Of a stretch of 6,065 bases of DNA, positions 1 to 5,499 are shown one piece after another. The position numbers and the translations under genes were made by a program. Source of the DNA: an uncultured Eubacteriales bacterium (GTDB lineage: Bacteria; Bacillota; Clostridia; Lachnospirales; CAG-274); contig CABVEG010000110.1 in the NCBI GenBank assembly GCA_902497185.1, positions 1 through 6,065 on the forward strand, given 5' to 3'. How positions within the stretch are numbered: position 1 is the first letter of the stretch; each line of letters starts with the position of its first letter. Under the pieces are notes generated by a model. It was not told where the DNA came from and did no database searches. It saw only the letters and a list, made by a program, of their open reading frames with translations.

Positions 1-398
1 TAAGGTACATTGGCAATATTATTTCTTCCGTAAATATCGGAATCAACAGGAGTTTTCATATTGTCGGGTACAGGGAATTTATCAGGCTCATTCATTGTTC
101 CAAAATTAAAATTATGCTTATTATCTCTGTTTATAATTCTAACATCAATATAAGGGTTATCAATAATTTTTTCAATTTTGTTTGCTTTGATTTCCTGACC
201 GGAACAAATATATTCTTCAATTTTATCTGCCGCTGAATTTATTTCACTTTTAGATACACTTGTATATGACAACCACATATTTGCTAAGGCAATAATTGAA
301 ACGATTACAATCATTAATACAAAAACACAGCTGTATATAAATGTAATTTTTCTACTGATAGTCATTCTATTATAAAAGTCAAAAATTTTATTCTTCAT
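1..398 (-). CDS. Sensor histidine kinase, N-terminal part (ArlS-like), cut by window edge
   Basis: Only the first 132 residues are visible. The first residues are polar and basic, followed by one strong membrane segment at about residues 18-39 (rich in I, V, L and F) and then a hydrophilic, presumably extracellular, stretch of at least 90 residues. The HAMP, dimerisation and ATP-binding domains expected of a kinase would lie beyond position 1. The kinase identity is therefore inferred from position: it starts inside the end of an OmpR-type regulator gene (11-base overlap), the usual arrangement for a cognate pair with coupled translation. The ATG at 396-398 is chosen because of this overlap. 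No good Shine-Dalgarno sequence precedes it, and the in-frame ATG at 363-365 (residue 12) is an alternative. The last, incomplete codon at the edge is TA-, so tyrosine is expected but a stop cannot be excluded. The frame is otherwise open. Confidence 0.8.
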   Translation of the reverse strand, partial: MKNKIFDFYNRMTISRKITFIYSCVFVLMIVIVSIIALANMWLSYTSVSKSEINSAADKIEEYICSGQEIKANKIEKIIDNPYIDVRIINRDNKHNFNFGTMNEPDKFPVPDNMKTPVDSDIYGRNNIANVP

Positions 399-1074
399 CT
401 TTTGCAAAATAACCAACACCTCTTATAGTATGTATAATCTTAACTCCAAATCTGTCGTCAATTTTAGTTCTTAAATATCTGACATACACATCTACAACAT
501 TAGTTTCACCTATGTAATCATAGCCCCATACCTTATTCAATATCTGTTCTCTTGAAATAACGATATTTTTATTCTTAACTAAATATACCAATAATTCAAA
601 CTCTCTTTTTGTAAGTTCAATTTCCGTATCTTTATAATGAACCGTTCTTCGATCCAAATCAATAGTTAATTCCTTTATGGTAAGAATATTTTTATCATTA
701 GATGATTTTCTTCTTCTAAGTGCAACTCTGATTCTTGCAAAAAGCTCCTCAATAGCAAAAGGTTTTGTCATATAATCATCGGCACCACTGTCAAGACCCA
801 CAATTTTATCCATTGTTTCATCCTTAGCCGTAAGCATAATAATTGGTATATCAGATTCCTTTCTGATTCTTCTGCAAACCTCAATACCATTTAATTGAGG
901 AAGCATTAAATCCAGAAGAATAATATCAGGCTCTTCTTCAAAAAATTTCTCCACTCCGCTTCTGCCATCTTCAGCAACAACAACGTCATAGCCCTCGTGT
1001 TTAAGCTCAAGTTCCACAAAACGTGCTAATTTACTTTCATCTTCGATTATAAGCACTTTCCCCAATTTGTCCAT
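388..1074 (-). CDS. OmpR/PhoB-family response regulator, ArlR-like
   Basis: This is a 228-residue DNA-binding response regulator of normal family length. The receiver domain spans about residues 5-120 and has the full active site: acidic pair E11/D12, phospho-acceptor D55 in LLDLMLP, T82, Y101 and K104 in the TKPF loop. A winged-helix DNA-binding domain spans about 130-225, with the ELTKREFELL and GYFAK-type wing signatures. From memory the sequence resembles staphylococcal ArlR (for example LARFVELEL near the start and ETNVVDVYVRYLR in the recognition region), but true orthology is not shown. The ATG at 1072-1074 has a good Shine-Dalgarno AAGGAG at 1085-1090. The gene overlaps the downstream kinase start by 11 bases. 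The kinase would phosphorylate D55 and the regulator would then bind target promoters. Targets are not apparent from this window. Confidence 0.95.
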   Translation of the reverse strand: MDKLGKVLIIEDESKLARFVELELKHEGYDVVVAEDGRSGVEKFFEEEPDIILLDLMLPQLNGIEVCRRIRKESDIPIIMLTAKDETMDKIVGLDSGADDYMTKPFAIEELFARIRVALRRRKSSNDKNILTIKELTIDLDRRTVHYKDTEIELTKREFELLVYLVKNKNIVISREQILNKVWGYDYIGETNVVDVYVRYLRTKIDDRFGVKIIHTIRGVGYFAKDEE

Positions 1075-1091
1075 TTTAATTTCACTCCTTA

Positions 1092-1125
1092 CAAAAATAA
1101 TACGGACGTTTTTTATCGTCCGTAT
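1092..1125 (-). terminator. Terminator-like hairpin between ppiB and the response regulator
   Basis: This is a perfect 9-base inverted repeat, ATACGGACG at 1100-1108 with CGTCCGTAT at 1117-1125, around an 8-base loop. Read on the minus strand it is followed by a T-rich tail (TATTTTTG, 1092-1099), so it resembles a Rho-independent terminator for the relQ-MPP-ppiB operon. The plus-strand side has no T-tract. It ends only 9 bases before the Shine-Dalgarno of the response regulator, too close for a promoter in between, so it must also lie within any message that carries the regulator. It may therefore be a leaky terminator, an attenuator or a processing or stabilising hairpin. Confidence 0.6.
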
Positions 1126-1134
1126 CAGTCTATC

Positions 1135-1162
1135 ATTTTATACTTAAAACCTAATTAGTCAT
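1135..1162 (-). promoter_or_regulatory. Possible promoter of the two-component system
   Basis: On the minus strand, ATGACT (1157-1162, 4 of 6 matches to TTGACA) and TAAAAT (1135-1140, 5 of 6 to TATAAT) are 16 bases apart. The predicted start is near 1128-1129, so the transcript would begin about 3 bases before the hairpin at 1100-1125 and place that hairpin at its very 5' end. The region is AT-rich, so a chance match is quite possible. Confidence 0.35.
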
Positions 1163-1182
1163 AGATTAAATTTTGATTAAAA

Positions 1183-1704
1183 TTATAAAGTTTCTGGTTC
1201 AGGATAGTTTACACCATCAGTATCAACAGTAACACTCTTAATGATAACATCCATAATCGGTCTGTCTGAAAAATCAGTCGGAACATTAGCAATTTCGTTT
1301 ACAATGTCAATACCCTCAATCACCTTGCCAAAGGCAGCATACTGTCCATCAAGGTGCGGTGATGTCTTATGCATTATAAAGAACTGGGAACCGGCAGAAT
1401 CAGGGTGCATAGCTCTTGCCATTGACAATACACCTTCAGTATGCTTTAATTCATTTTTAAATCCGTTCATACTAAATTCACCCTTAATACTATATCCGGG
1501 ACCTCCGGTACCTGTACCATTAGGACATCCGCCCTGAATCATAAATCCCGGAATAACCCTGTGAAAAGTTAAGCCATCATAAAAATTATGATTGATTAAG
1601 CTGATAAAATTATTAACAGTATTAGGTGCTATTTCAGGATAAAGTTCTGCTATGATCTTAGCACCATCTTCAAATTCAAATGTAACTATTGGATTTTTTG
1701 CCAT
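1183..1704 (-). CDS. ppiB: Cyclophilin-type peptidyl-prolyl cis-trans isomerase
   Basis: This is a 173-residue single-domain cyclophilin with no signal peptide, so it is presumably a cytoplasmic protein-folding helper that isomerises Xaa-Pro bonds. The catalytic centre is intact: [13 protein letters not shown] with the active arginine R49, F54, M55 and Q57. It is followed by GTGTGGPGY (64-71), SMARA (94-98), GSQFFI (105-110) and LDGQYAAFG (118-126). The tryptophan that binds cyclosporin in human CypA is replaced by H117, as in many bacterial members, which predicts weaker drug sensitivity. It is slightly longer than B. subtilis PpiB (about 143 residues) because of a longer middle and an acidic, proline-containing tail. 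The Shine-Dalgarno AGGAG (1713-1717) overlaps the stop codon of the upstream phosphohydrolase. The 12-base gap points to co-transcription as the third gene of the relQ operon. The terminator-like hairpin lies downstream. Confidence 0.95.
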   Translation of the reverse strand: MAKNPIVTFEFEDGAKIIAELYPEIAPNTVNNFISLINHNFYDGLTFHRVIPGFMIQGGCPNGTGTGGPGYSIKGEFSMNGFKNELKHTEGVLSMARAMHPDSAGSQFFIMHKTSPHLDGQYAAFGKVIEGIDIVNEIANVPTDFSDRPIMDVIIKSVTVDTDGVNYPEPETL

Positions 1705-1716
1705 TGTTAAATCTCC

Positions 1717-2412
1717 TTATAAAATTTTAATTGGTTTAAAATTAAGATAATCAGCCGATACCAGAGAATAGTTAATACCATTAACATTACCGATAAGACT
1801 GTTTTTATATTTATTTGCACCATGAAGGTGACCATAAATTACTCTTTTAATATTGCAGTCATTAAAAACCTCCAAAAAAAGAGAGCTTTCACATTTATCA
1901 TTTGTCGGAGGATAATGCATAACAGCAATAATATTTTCACCGCTGTAACCATTTTTTAAAGCAGAATTAATAGAAAGTTTAAGACGCCCTACTTCTCTTA
2001 AATATATTTTTTCATCATGATCAGTATATCTTGTATCTCCGGGACAAACCCACCCTCTTGTACCACATATAGCATAATTTTCATACTTTGCAAAATTGTT
2101 CTTTAAAAAAAACATATTATCGTACAAGGTGTTTAGTTTTGCCGTAGAATTCCAAAAATAATCGTGATTTCCCTGAATAAATATTTTTTTTCCATTTAAC
2201 TTGCTTATAAACTCTAAATCCGGTCTGACTTCATCCATATTCATTCCCCATGATAAATCACCGTTAACAATTACTGTATCATTATCTGAAACAGTTTCCT
2301 TCCAGTTGAGCCATATTTTTTCCGTATGATTTTTCCACACCTCGTCAAAAATATCCATAGGTTTTTCTTTATAATGACTTAAGTGTAAGTCAGACATAGC
2401 AAATAAAGACAT
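1717..2412 (-). CDS. Calcineurin-like metallophosphoesterase (COG1768-type phosphohydrolase)
   Basis: This is a 231-residue predicted cytoplasmic phosphohydrolase with every metal-binding motif of the calcineurin-like fold, in order: D8-x-H10 (SDLHLS), G51-D52 (NGDLSWG), G81-N82-H83-D84, H166 (MHYPP) and G194-H195-L-H197-G. These bind two metal ions and activate water for phosphoester cleavage. The general style fits the uncharacterised phosphohydrolases grouped as COG1768, and the substrate is unknown. The start ATG (2410-2412) is one base after the relQ stop, and its GGGAG-type Shine-Dalgarno (2417-2423) lies inside the last relQ codons, so the two genes are probably translationally coupled. 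This tight link makes a role in nucleotide or alarmone metabolism worth testing, but nothing in the sequence proves it. Confidence 0.9.
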   Translation of the reverse strand: MSLFAMSDLHLSHYKEKPMDIFDEVWKNHTEKIWLNWKETVSDNDTVIVNGDLSWGMNMDEVRPDLEFISKLNGKKIFIQGNHDYFWNSTAKLNTLYDNMFFLKNNFAKYENYAICGTRGWVCPGDTRYTDHDEKIYLREVGRLKLSINSALKNGYSGENIIAVMHYPPTNDKCESSLFLEVFNDCNIKRVIYGHLHGANKYKNSLIGNVNGINYSLVSADYLNFKPIKIL

Positions 2413-2413
2413 A

Positions 2414-3208
2414 TTACTCTCCCAACTCTTCTAATATAGTTTCAAGCTCAGTATTATATTGTTTTAATTTTTCAACATTTCCTTCCTGATACAGTTTAAT
2501 AAACTGATAATTATATTCATTTTTATTTTCAATTTGAGAGTTGTTATACAAATTATGTATATTATGAATAATTCGCTCAATTAACTGCTCTCTGCTTTCC
2601 ATATACTGCTGAGATTCCATTAATTCATCCTTAATTTTGTCCATTTCTTCATCAAGCTTATATGCGGCTTCAGCACAAATTTTAAGTCTGTTCTTAATTT
2701 CAGGCGGAACATTTTTATCAAATTTATATCTTAACGAATGTTCTATTGTAGCCCAAAAATTCATAGCAAGGGTTCTTATTTGAAGCTCACACTTGATTTT
2801 TTTATATTCTCCCTGTATAAACATAGGATAATTAATTGTTATATGATAACTACGGTACCCACTGTTTTTGGTATTGGTTATATAATCTTCTTCCTCTATA
2901 ATTTCAAGGTCAGCGCCATCTCTTTTTCTGATTAAATTTATAACTTCCTGAATATCATCAATAAATCTGCATATTATTCTTATTCCCGCAATATCCTCTA
3001 AAGTGTATAATGCCTTTTCAAGAGGAATATTTCTTCGATTAGCTTTTTCAATAATACTGGCCACAGTTTTTACTCTGCCGGTAACCTCTTCTATAGGCGA
3101 AATCATATCAGCAGTCTGATATTCTCTCCTAATGCCTTTAAACTTGATTACAAGTTCATCTACAGCCTGTTCATAAGGAAGCAAAGCCTGTTTCCAATCA
3201 AGCAACAT
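2414..3208 (-). CDS. relQ: Small alarmone synthetase RelQ (GTP pyrophosphokinase, YjbM-like)
   Basis: This 264-residue enzyme transfers pyrophosphate from ATP to GTP or GDP to make (p)ppGpp, the stringent-response signal. It has only the synthetase domain (about 1-190), with no hydrolase, TGS or ACT domains, which marks it as a small alarmone synthetase. Conserved marks are PYEQAVDEL (11-19), TGRVKTVASI (43-52), DIAGIR with Mg-binding D72 (72-77), GYRSYH with base-stacking Y118 (117-122) and ELQIRTLAMNFWATIEH (141-157), where E141 is the expected catalytic glutamate. These match B. subtilis RelQ closely as I recall it. The protein is about 50 residues longer than the roughly 211-residue Bacillus enzyme. 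The extra charged, probably helical tail covers about 205-264. The start has a very strong GGAGGTGAT (3214-3222). An earlier ATG inside that site is out of frame and stops at once. It is the first gene of a three-gene operon and is divergent from rubrerythrin. Confidence 0.95.
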   Translation of the reverse strand: MLLDWKQALLPYEQAVDELVIKFKGIRREYQTADMISPIEEVTGRVKTVASIIEKANRRNIPLEKALYTLEDIAGIRIICRFIDDIQEVINLIRKRDGADLEIIEEEDYITNTKNSGYRSYHITINYPMFIQGEYKKIKCELQIRTLAMNFWATIEHSLRYKFDKNVPPEIKNRLKICAEAAYKLDEEMDKIKDELMESQQYMESREQLIERIIHNIHNLYNNSQIENKNEYNYQFIKLYQEGNVEKLKQYNTELETILEELGE

Positions 3209-3228
3209 ATAACATCACCTCCGTAATT

Positions 3229-3257
3229 ATTTTAACATAATTATTATGTATTTTCAA
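3229..3257 (-). promoter_or_regulatory. Promoter of the relQ operon
   Basis: On the minus strand, TTGAAA (3252-3257, 5 of 6 matches to the sigma-A -35) and TAAAAT (3229-3234, 5 of 6 to the -10) are separated by an ideal 17-base spacer. Transcription would start near 3222-3224, giving a very short leader of about 15 bases that begins at the Shine-Dalgarno. The spacer is almost filled by a perfect palindrome (3235-3249). Confidence 0.65.
3235..3249. promoter_or_regulatory. Fur/PerR-like palindrome inside the relQ promoter
   Basis: ACATAAT-T-ATTATGT is a perfect 7-1-7 inverted repeat lying exactly between the -35 and -10 of relQ. Its inner 11 bases match the core ATAAT-N-ATTAT shared by the Bacillus Fur (TGATAATNATTATCA) and PerR (TTATAATNATTATAA) boxes. 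The two outer bases on each side differ from both consensus forms. A repressor bound here would block RNA polymerase. The low GC content makes a chance palindrome possible, so the regulator is unproven. Confidence 0.4.
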
Positions 3258-3288
3258 TGCGAATGACATATTTAATAAATTTTTTCGT

Positions 3289-3313
3289 TTTTTACAATTT
3301 TTTTATGTAAAAA
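3289..3313. repeat. AT-rich inverted repeat upstream of the rubrerythrin promoter
   Basis: TTTTTACA (3289-3296) and TGTAAAAA (3306-3313) are perfect 8-base arms around a 9-base T-rich spacer, ending 4 bases before the rubrerythrin -35. Runs of T and A here may bend DNA or act like an UP element for RNA polymerase. It is not a convincing terminator in either direction because no T-tract follows on the plus strand. Confidence 0.3.
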
Positions 3314-3317
3314 GGTG

Positions 3318-3346
3318 TTGACAAATGAAGTAATAAATGTTAAGAT
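3318..3346 (+). promoter_or_regulatory. Sigma-A promoter of rubrerythrin
   Basis: A perfect -35 TTGACA (3318-3323) is followed after 17 bases by TAAGAT (3341-3346, 4 of 6 matches to TATAAT). The predicted start near 3353 gives a leader of about 39 bases containing the Fur/PerR-like box and the strong GGAGGT ribosome binding site (3378-3383). Confidence 0.75.
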
Positions 3347-3357
3347 AAACTTGTAAT

Positions 3358-3372
3358 TAATAATAATTATCA
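3358..3372. promoter_or_regulatory. Fur-family operator (PerR or Fur box) in the rubrerythrin leader
   Basis: TAATAAT-A-ATTATCA matches the Bacillus Fur 7-1-7 consensus TGATAATNATTATCA at 13 of 14 specified positions, and the PerR consensus TTATAATNATTATAA at 12 of 14. It lies about 5-20 bases after the predicted transcription start, a usual place for a repressor site. PerR is favoured by function, since clostridial reverse rubrerythrins are known PerR targets, but the sequence itself fits Fur slightly better. Confidence 0.6.
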
Positions 3373-3391
3373 TTTATGGAGGTAAATTAAT

Positions 3392-3934
3392 ATGAAAAAA
3401 TTTGTTTGTTCAGTTTGTGGTTATGTACATGAAGGTAATGAAGCTCCTGAAAAATGTCCATTATGCGGTGCTCCTGCATCAAAATTCAATGAAGTTAAAG
3501 AAGGTCTTACTTTCGCTTGTGAGCACCAGGTAGGTATTATTGACGGTGTTGACGAAGAAATTGTACAGGGTTTAAGAGAAAACTTTGCAGGTGAATGTTC
3601 AGAAGTTGGTATGTACTTAGCAATGAGCAGAGTAGCTGACAGAGAAGGCTATCCTGAAGTTGCAGAGGCTTATAAGAGAATTGCTTTTGAAGAAGCTGAG
3701 CACGCAGCTAAGTTTGCTGAAATGTTAGGTGAGGTTGTTACTCCATCTACAAAGAAGAATCTTGAATTAAGAGTTATGGCTGAACACGGTGCTACTCAGG
3801 GTAAACTTGATATTGCTATCGCTGCTAAGAAGGCTAACCTTGACGCTATTCACGACACAGTTCACGAAATGGCTAAGGATGAGGCTAGACACGGCAAGGC
3901 ATTCCAGGGCTTACTTAACAGATACTTTGGCTAA
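3392..3934 (+). CDS. rbr: Reverse rubrerythrin (N-terminal rubredoxin domain), peroxide reductase
   Basis: This is a 180-residue non-haem iron protein. The rubredoxin-like FeS4 domain comes first (about 1-36; C6-x2-C9 and C22-x2-C25), followed by a ferritin-like four-helix domain (about 50-178). That order is the reverse of classical rubrerythrin, whose rubredoxin domain is C-terminal. Probable diiron ligands are E68 in ENFAGE, E101 and H104 in EEAEH, E131, and E164 and H167 in DEARH. The family reduces hydrogen peroxide with electrons from NAD(P)H via rubredoxin-type partners, protecting anaerobes from oxygen. It is cytoplasmic, with no signal peptide. Extra cysteines occur at 43 and 69, the latter next to ligand E68. 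It is a single-gene unit with a consensus -35, a strong ribosome binding site and a clean terminator. Frequent GCT, GAA and AAG codons look tuned for high expression compared with the neighbouring genes. Control by PerR or Fur is likely from the box at 3358-3372. Confidence 0.95.
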   Translation: MKKFVCSVCGYVHEGNEAPEKCPLCGAPASKFNEVKEGLTFACEHQVGIIDGVDEEIVQGLRENFAGECSEVGMYLAMSRVADREGYPEVAEAYKRIAFEEAEHAAKFAEMLGEVVTPSTKKNLELRVMAEHGATQGKLDIAIAAKKANLDAIHDTVHEMAKDEARHGKAFQGLLNRYFG

Positions 3935-3961
3935 TACTTAATAGATTTTATAATAAAATTT

Positions 3962-3994
3962 AGGGCGGATTTTTATATCTGCCCTTTTGTTTTT
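3962..3994 (+). terminator. Rho-independent terminator of rubrerythrin
   Basis: A 9-base stem, AGGGCGGAT (3962-3970) with ATCTGCCCT (3977-3985), has one G-U pair and a 6-base loop. It is followed by TTTTGTTTTT (3985-3994) and lies 27 bases after the stop codon. The opposite strand has a weaker T-rich tail, so it could also act as a backstop for the converging operon. Confidence 0.9.
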
Positions 3995-4000
3995 ATGCTA

Positions 4001-4041
4001 TAACAACAATAAAAACAGGCAGCATTGACCACTGACTGTTT
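4001..4041 (-). terminator. Probable terminator of the MBL-gloA-corA operon
   Basis: On the minus strand the arms are AAACAG (4036-4041) plus CAG (4032-4034), and CTG (4020-4022) plus CTGTTT (4013-4018). They form a stem of 6+3 pairs with one internal mismatch and a 9-base loop, then a T-rich tail (TTATTGTTGTTA, 4001-4012). It lies about 160 bases after the corA stop, which is rather far, but it is the best candidate on that strand. Confidence 0.5.
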
Positions 4042-4085
4042 ATACTGTGACATATTTGAAGTTTATTAGTCTATACAAAAAATCT

Positions 4086-4189
4086 AAATTTGCCAAAGCT
4101 TAATCAAAAAGTTTGCAATAAGCTGTAATTATCAATTTTATTTTCTTAATATAGCAAATTTATGTAATTTTTATATTCCTAAACAGCTT
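4086..4189. repeat. Two interleaved inverted repeats in the corA 3' region
   Basis: AAATTTGC (4086-4093) pairs with GCAAATTT (4154-4161), and AAGCTGT (4120-4126) pairs with ACAGCTT (4183-4189). The arms alternate, which in RNA would be a pseudoknot-like arrangement with long loops. No gene is apparent in the 3935-4200 gap apart from these and the two terminators. The arms are short and AT-rich, so chance is a serious alternative. Confidence 0.2.
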
Positions 4190-4200
4190 TCAAACACGCT

Positions 4201-5112
4201 CTAAAAATATCTTTTCTTTTTACACAAAACAATACAACCGATCACAACAATAATCGAAATCAAAATAAGTACATAATAACCGTATCTTGTGCCTAACTCC
4301 GGCATATACTTAAAATTCATACCGTACCAACCTGTAATTAAAGATAAGGGAAGTACAATAGTTGTAACAATGGTAAGCATTTTCATAACATCATTTTGTC
4401 TTACCCCTATTTCAGTCTGATACATATCCTGTATTTGCAATGAATATTCCTTTAAAATTTCCGTTTCACTTTTAAGTCTTTCGATTCGCTTAGAAAATAA
4501 TGTAAATAATCTTATGGAATCATCATCAAAAAATTCATTTTCCGTTTGAAATACAGTATCACAAACAAGTAAGAGTTGAGAATAGTGCCTATAATAAACC
4601 ATAAGATATTTTTTTATTTCTGACAATTTATTATTAAACTTTTCAAAATTTTCTGCTATTATTTTTTCTTCAACAGCTGAAAGCTTTTCTTCCAATCCTT
4701 CCAAAAAAAGCAGGTCCTTAGATATGACAGCATTTAACAATTCATAAAAGAAAATACTCATACTATATTTTTTTCTGACACCGCTGTCAAATAAAGTTTC
4801 TATTATTTTCTCTATAAAATTGTTGTCATCAATAATTATGATCCTGTTTTTAAACATAATTAAATCGAAATTATTTCTTTTTCCCGTACTTAATTTTGAC
4901 GGAATAACAAAAGCACTATATATATAATTGTCGTGTATTTCCATTTGTGTACAGCTATAAGTCCTGCTTCTTATGTTAATTTTAAGTTCGCTGTATTTAT
5001 CGGCAATGTGTGAAAAACTTTCTGAATCCGTAACAAGTATAATGTTACTGCTTTCAATATTAAAGTCCTCATTAAATATTATTAGCTTATTATCCTTAAT
5101 TTGATAAACCAT
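4201..5112 (-). CDS. corA: CorA-like magnesium/divalent cation transporter
   Basis: This is a 303-residue inner-membrane channel of the CorA family (2-TM-GxN type), which works as a pentamer admitting Mg2+ (sometimes Co2+ or Ni2+). The large N-terminal cytoplasmic domain (about 1-240) ends in long charged helices (about 140-240). TM1 spans about 245-263 and leads directly into the signature G264-M265-N266, followed by a loop with MPEL (270-273), TM2 (about 277-297) and a basic KKKR tail. Length and topology are normal, while the N-terminal domain is divergent, as is common in this family. The start ATG (5110-5112) follows AAAAAGG (5121-5127) at 8-base spacing. That site overlaps the gloA stop, and the 13-base gap supports co-transcription. 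Specificity for magnesium over other divalent metals cannot be decided from the sequence. Confidence 0.93.
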   Translation of the reverse strand: MVYQIKDNKLIIFNEDFNIESSNIILVTDSESFSHIADKYSELKINIRSRTYSCTQMEIHDNYIYSAFVIPSKLSTGKRNNFDLIMFKNRIIIIDDNNFIEKIIETLFDSGVRKKYSMSIFFYELLNAVISKDLLFLEGLEEKLSAVEEKIIAENFEKFNNKLSEIKKYLMVYYRHYSQLLLVCDTVFQTENEFFDDDSIRLFTLFSKRIERLKSETEILKEYSLQIQDMYQTEIGVRQNDVMKMLTIVTTIVLPLSLITGWYGMNFKYMPELGTRYGYYVLILISIIVVIGCIVLCKKKRYF

Positions 5113-5125
5113 AAAATCAGCCTTT

Positions 5126-5497
5126 TTATTTTCTTGTTGGTACTATTTCAAGCCAGTATCCATCAGGGTCACTTATAAAATATATACCCATACTCTTGTT
5201 TTCAAAGCAAATACAGCCCATTTCCTTATGGAGCTTATATGCCGCATCAAAATCATCTGTTCTGAAAGCTAAATGGAACTCACAGTCACCTAAATTATAT
5301 GGTCTGTCCATATCCCTTAACCATGTTAATTCCAGTTCAAAATCAGAGTTATCATTTGCCATATAAACTATAATAAAACTGCCATCTTCTGCATTTTTTC
5401 TTCTAACCTCATGTAAGCCTAATGCTTTGTTATAAAATTCAATTGATTTTTCTAAATTTGCAACATTATAATTTTCATGTACCATTTTAAACTGCAT
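5126..5497 (-). CDS. gloA: Glyoxalase I (lactoylglutathione lyase-type, VOC fold)
   Basis: This 123-residue cytoplasmic enzyme should convert the hemithioacetal of methylglyoxal and a thiol into the S-lactoyl thioester, detoxifying a glycolytic by-product. It consists of two beta-alpha-beta-beta-beta modules. All four expected metal ligands are present: H7 (MVHENYNV), E56 (LELTW), H75 (EFHLAF) and E117 (WLEIVP). Length matches short Ni/Co-type bacterial enzymes. The start is placed at the ATG 5495-5497, not at the upstream in-frame ATG 5510-5512: the GAG-GAT following the upstream ATG is itself the Shine-Dalgarno GGAGG (5506-5510), and family members start with this MxFKMVHENYNV-like sequence. 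It lies 2 bases after the hydrolase gene and 13 before corA. Many clostridia lack glutathione, so the thiol partner may be another small thiol. Confidence 0.92.
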   Translation of the reverse strand: MQFKMVHENYNVANLEKSIEFYNKALGLHEVRRKNAEDGSFIIVYMANDNSDFELELTWLRDMDRPYNLGDCEFHLAFRTDDFDAAYKLHKEMGCICFENKSMGIYFISDPDGYWLEIVPTRK

Positions 5498-5499
5498 AA

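Noticed and set aside
1241..1537. Open frame of 98 codons on the plus strand
   Set aside because: It lies entirely opposite the well-supported cyclophilin gene and has no recognisable domain.
2738..2935. Open frame of 65 codons on the plus strand
   Set aside because: It is antisense to relQ, with no recognised motif; it arises from the AT-rich coding strand opposite.
4025..4046. Possible plus-strand promoter (TTGACC with TATACT)
   Set aside because: The spacing between the hexamers is only 10 bases and no plus-strand gene follows.
4089..4129. Imperfect direct repeat around TTTGC...AGCT...TAAT
   Set aside because: Units differ in length and sequence and occur only twice; this is ordinary for AT-rich spacer DNA.
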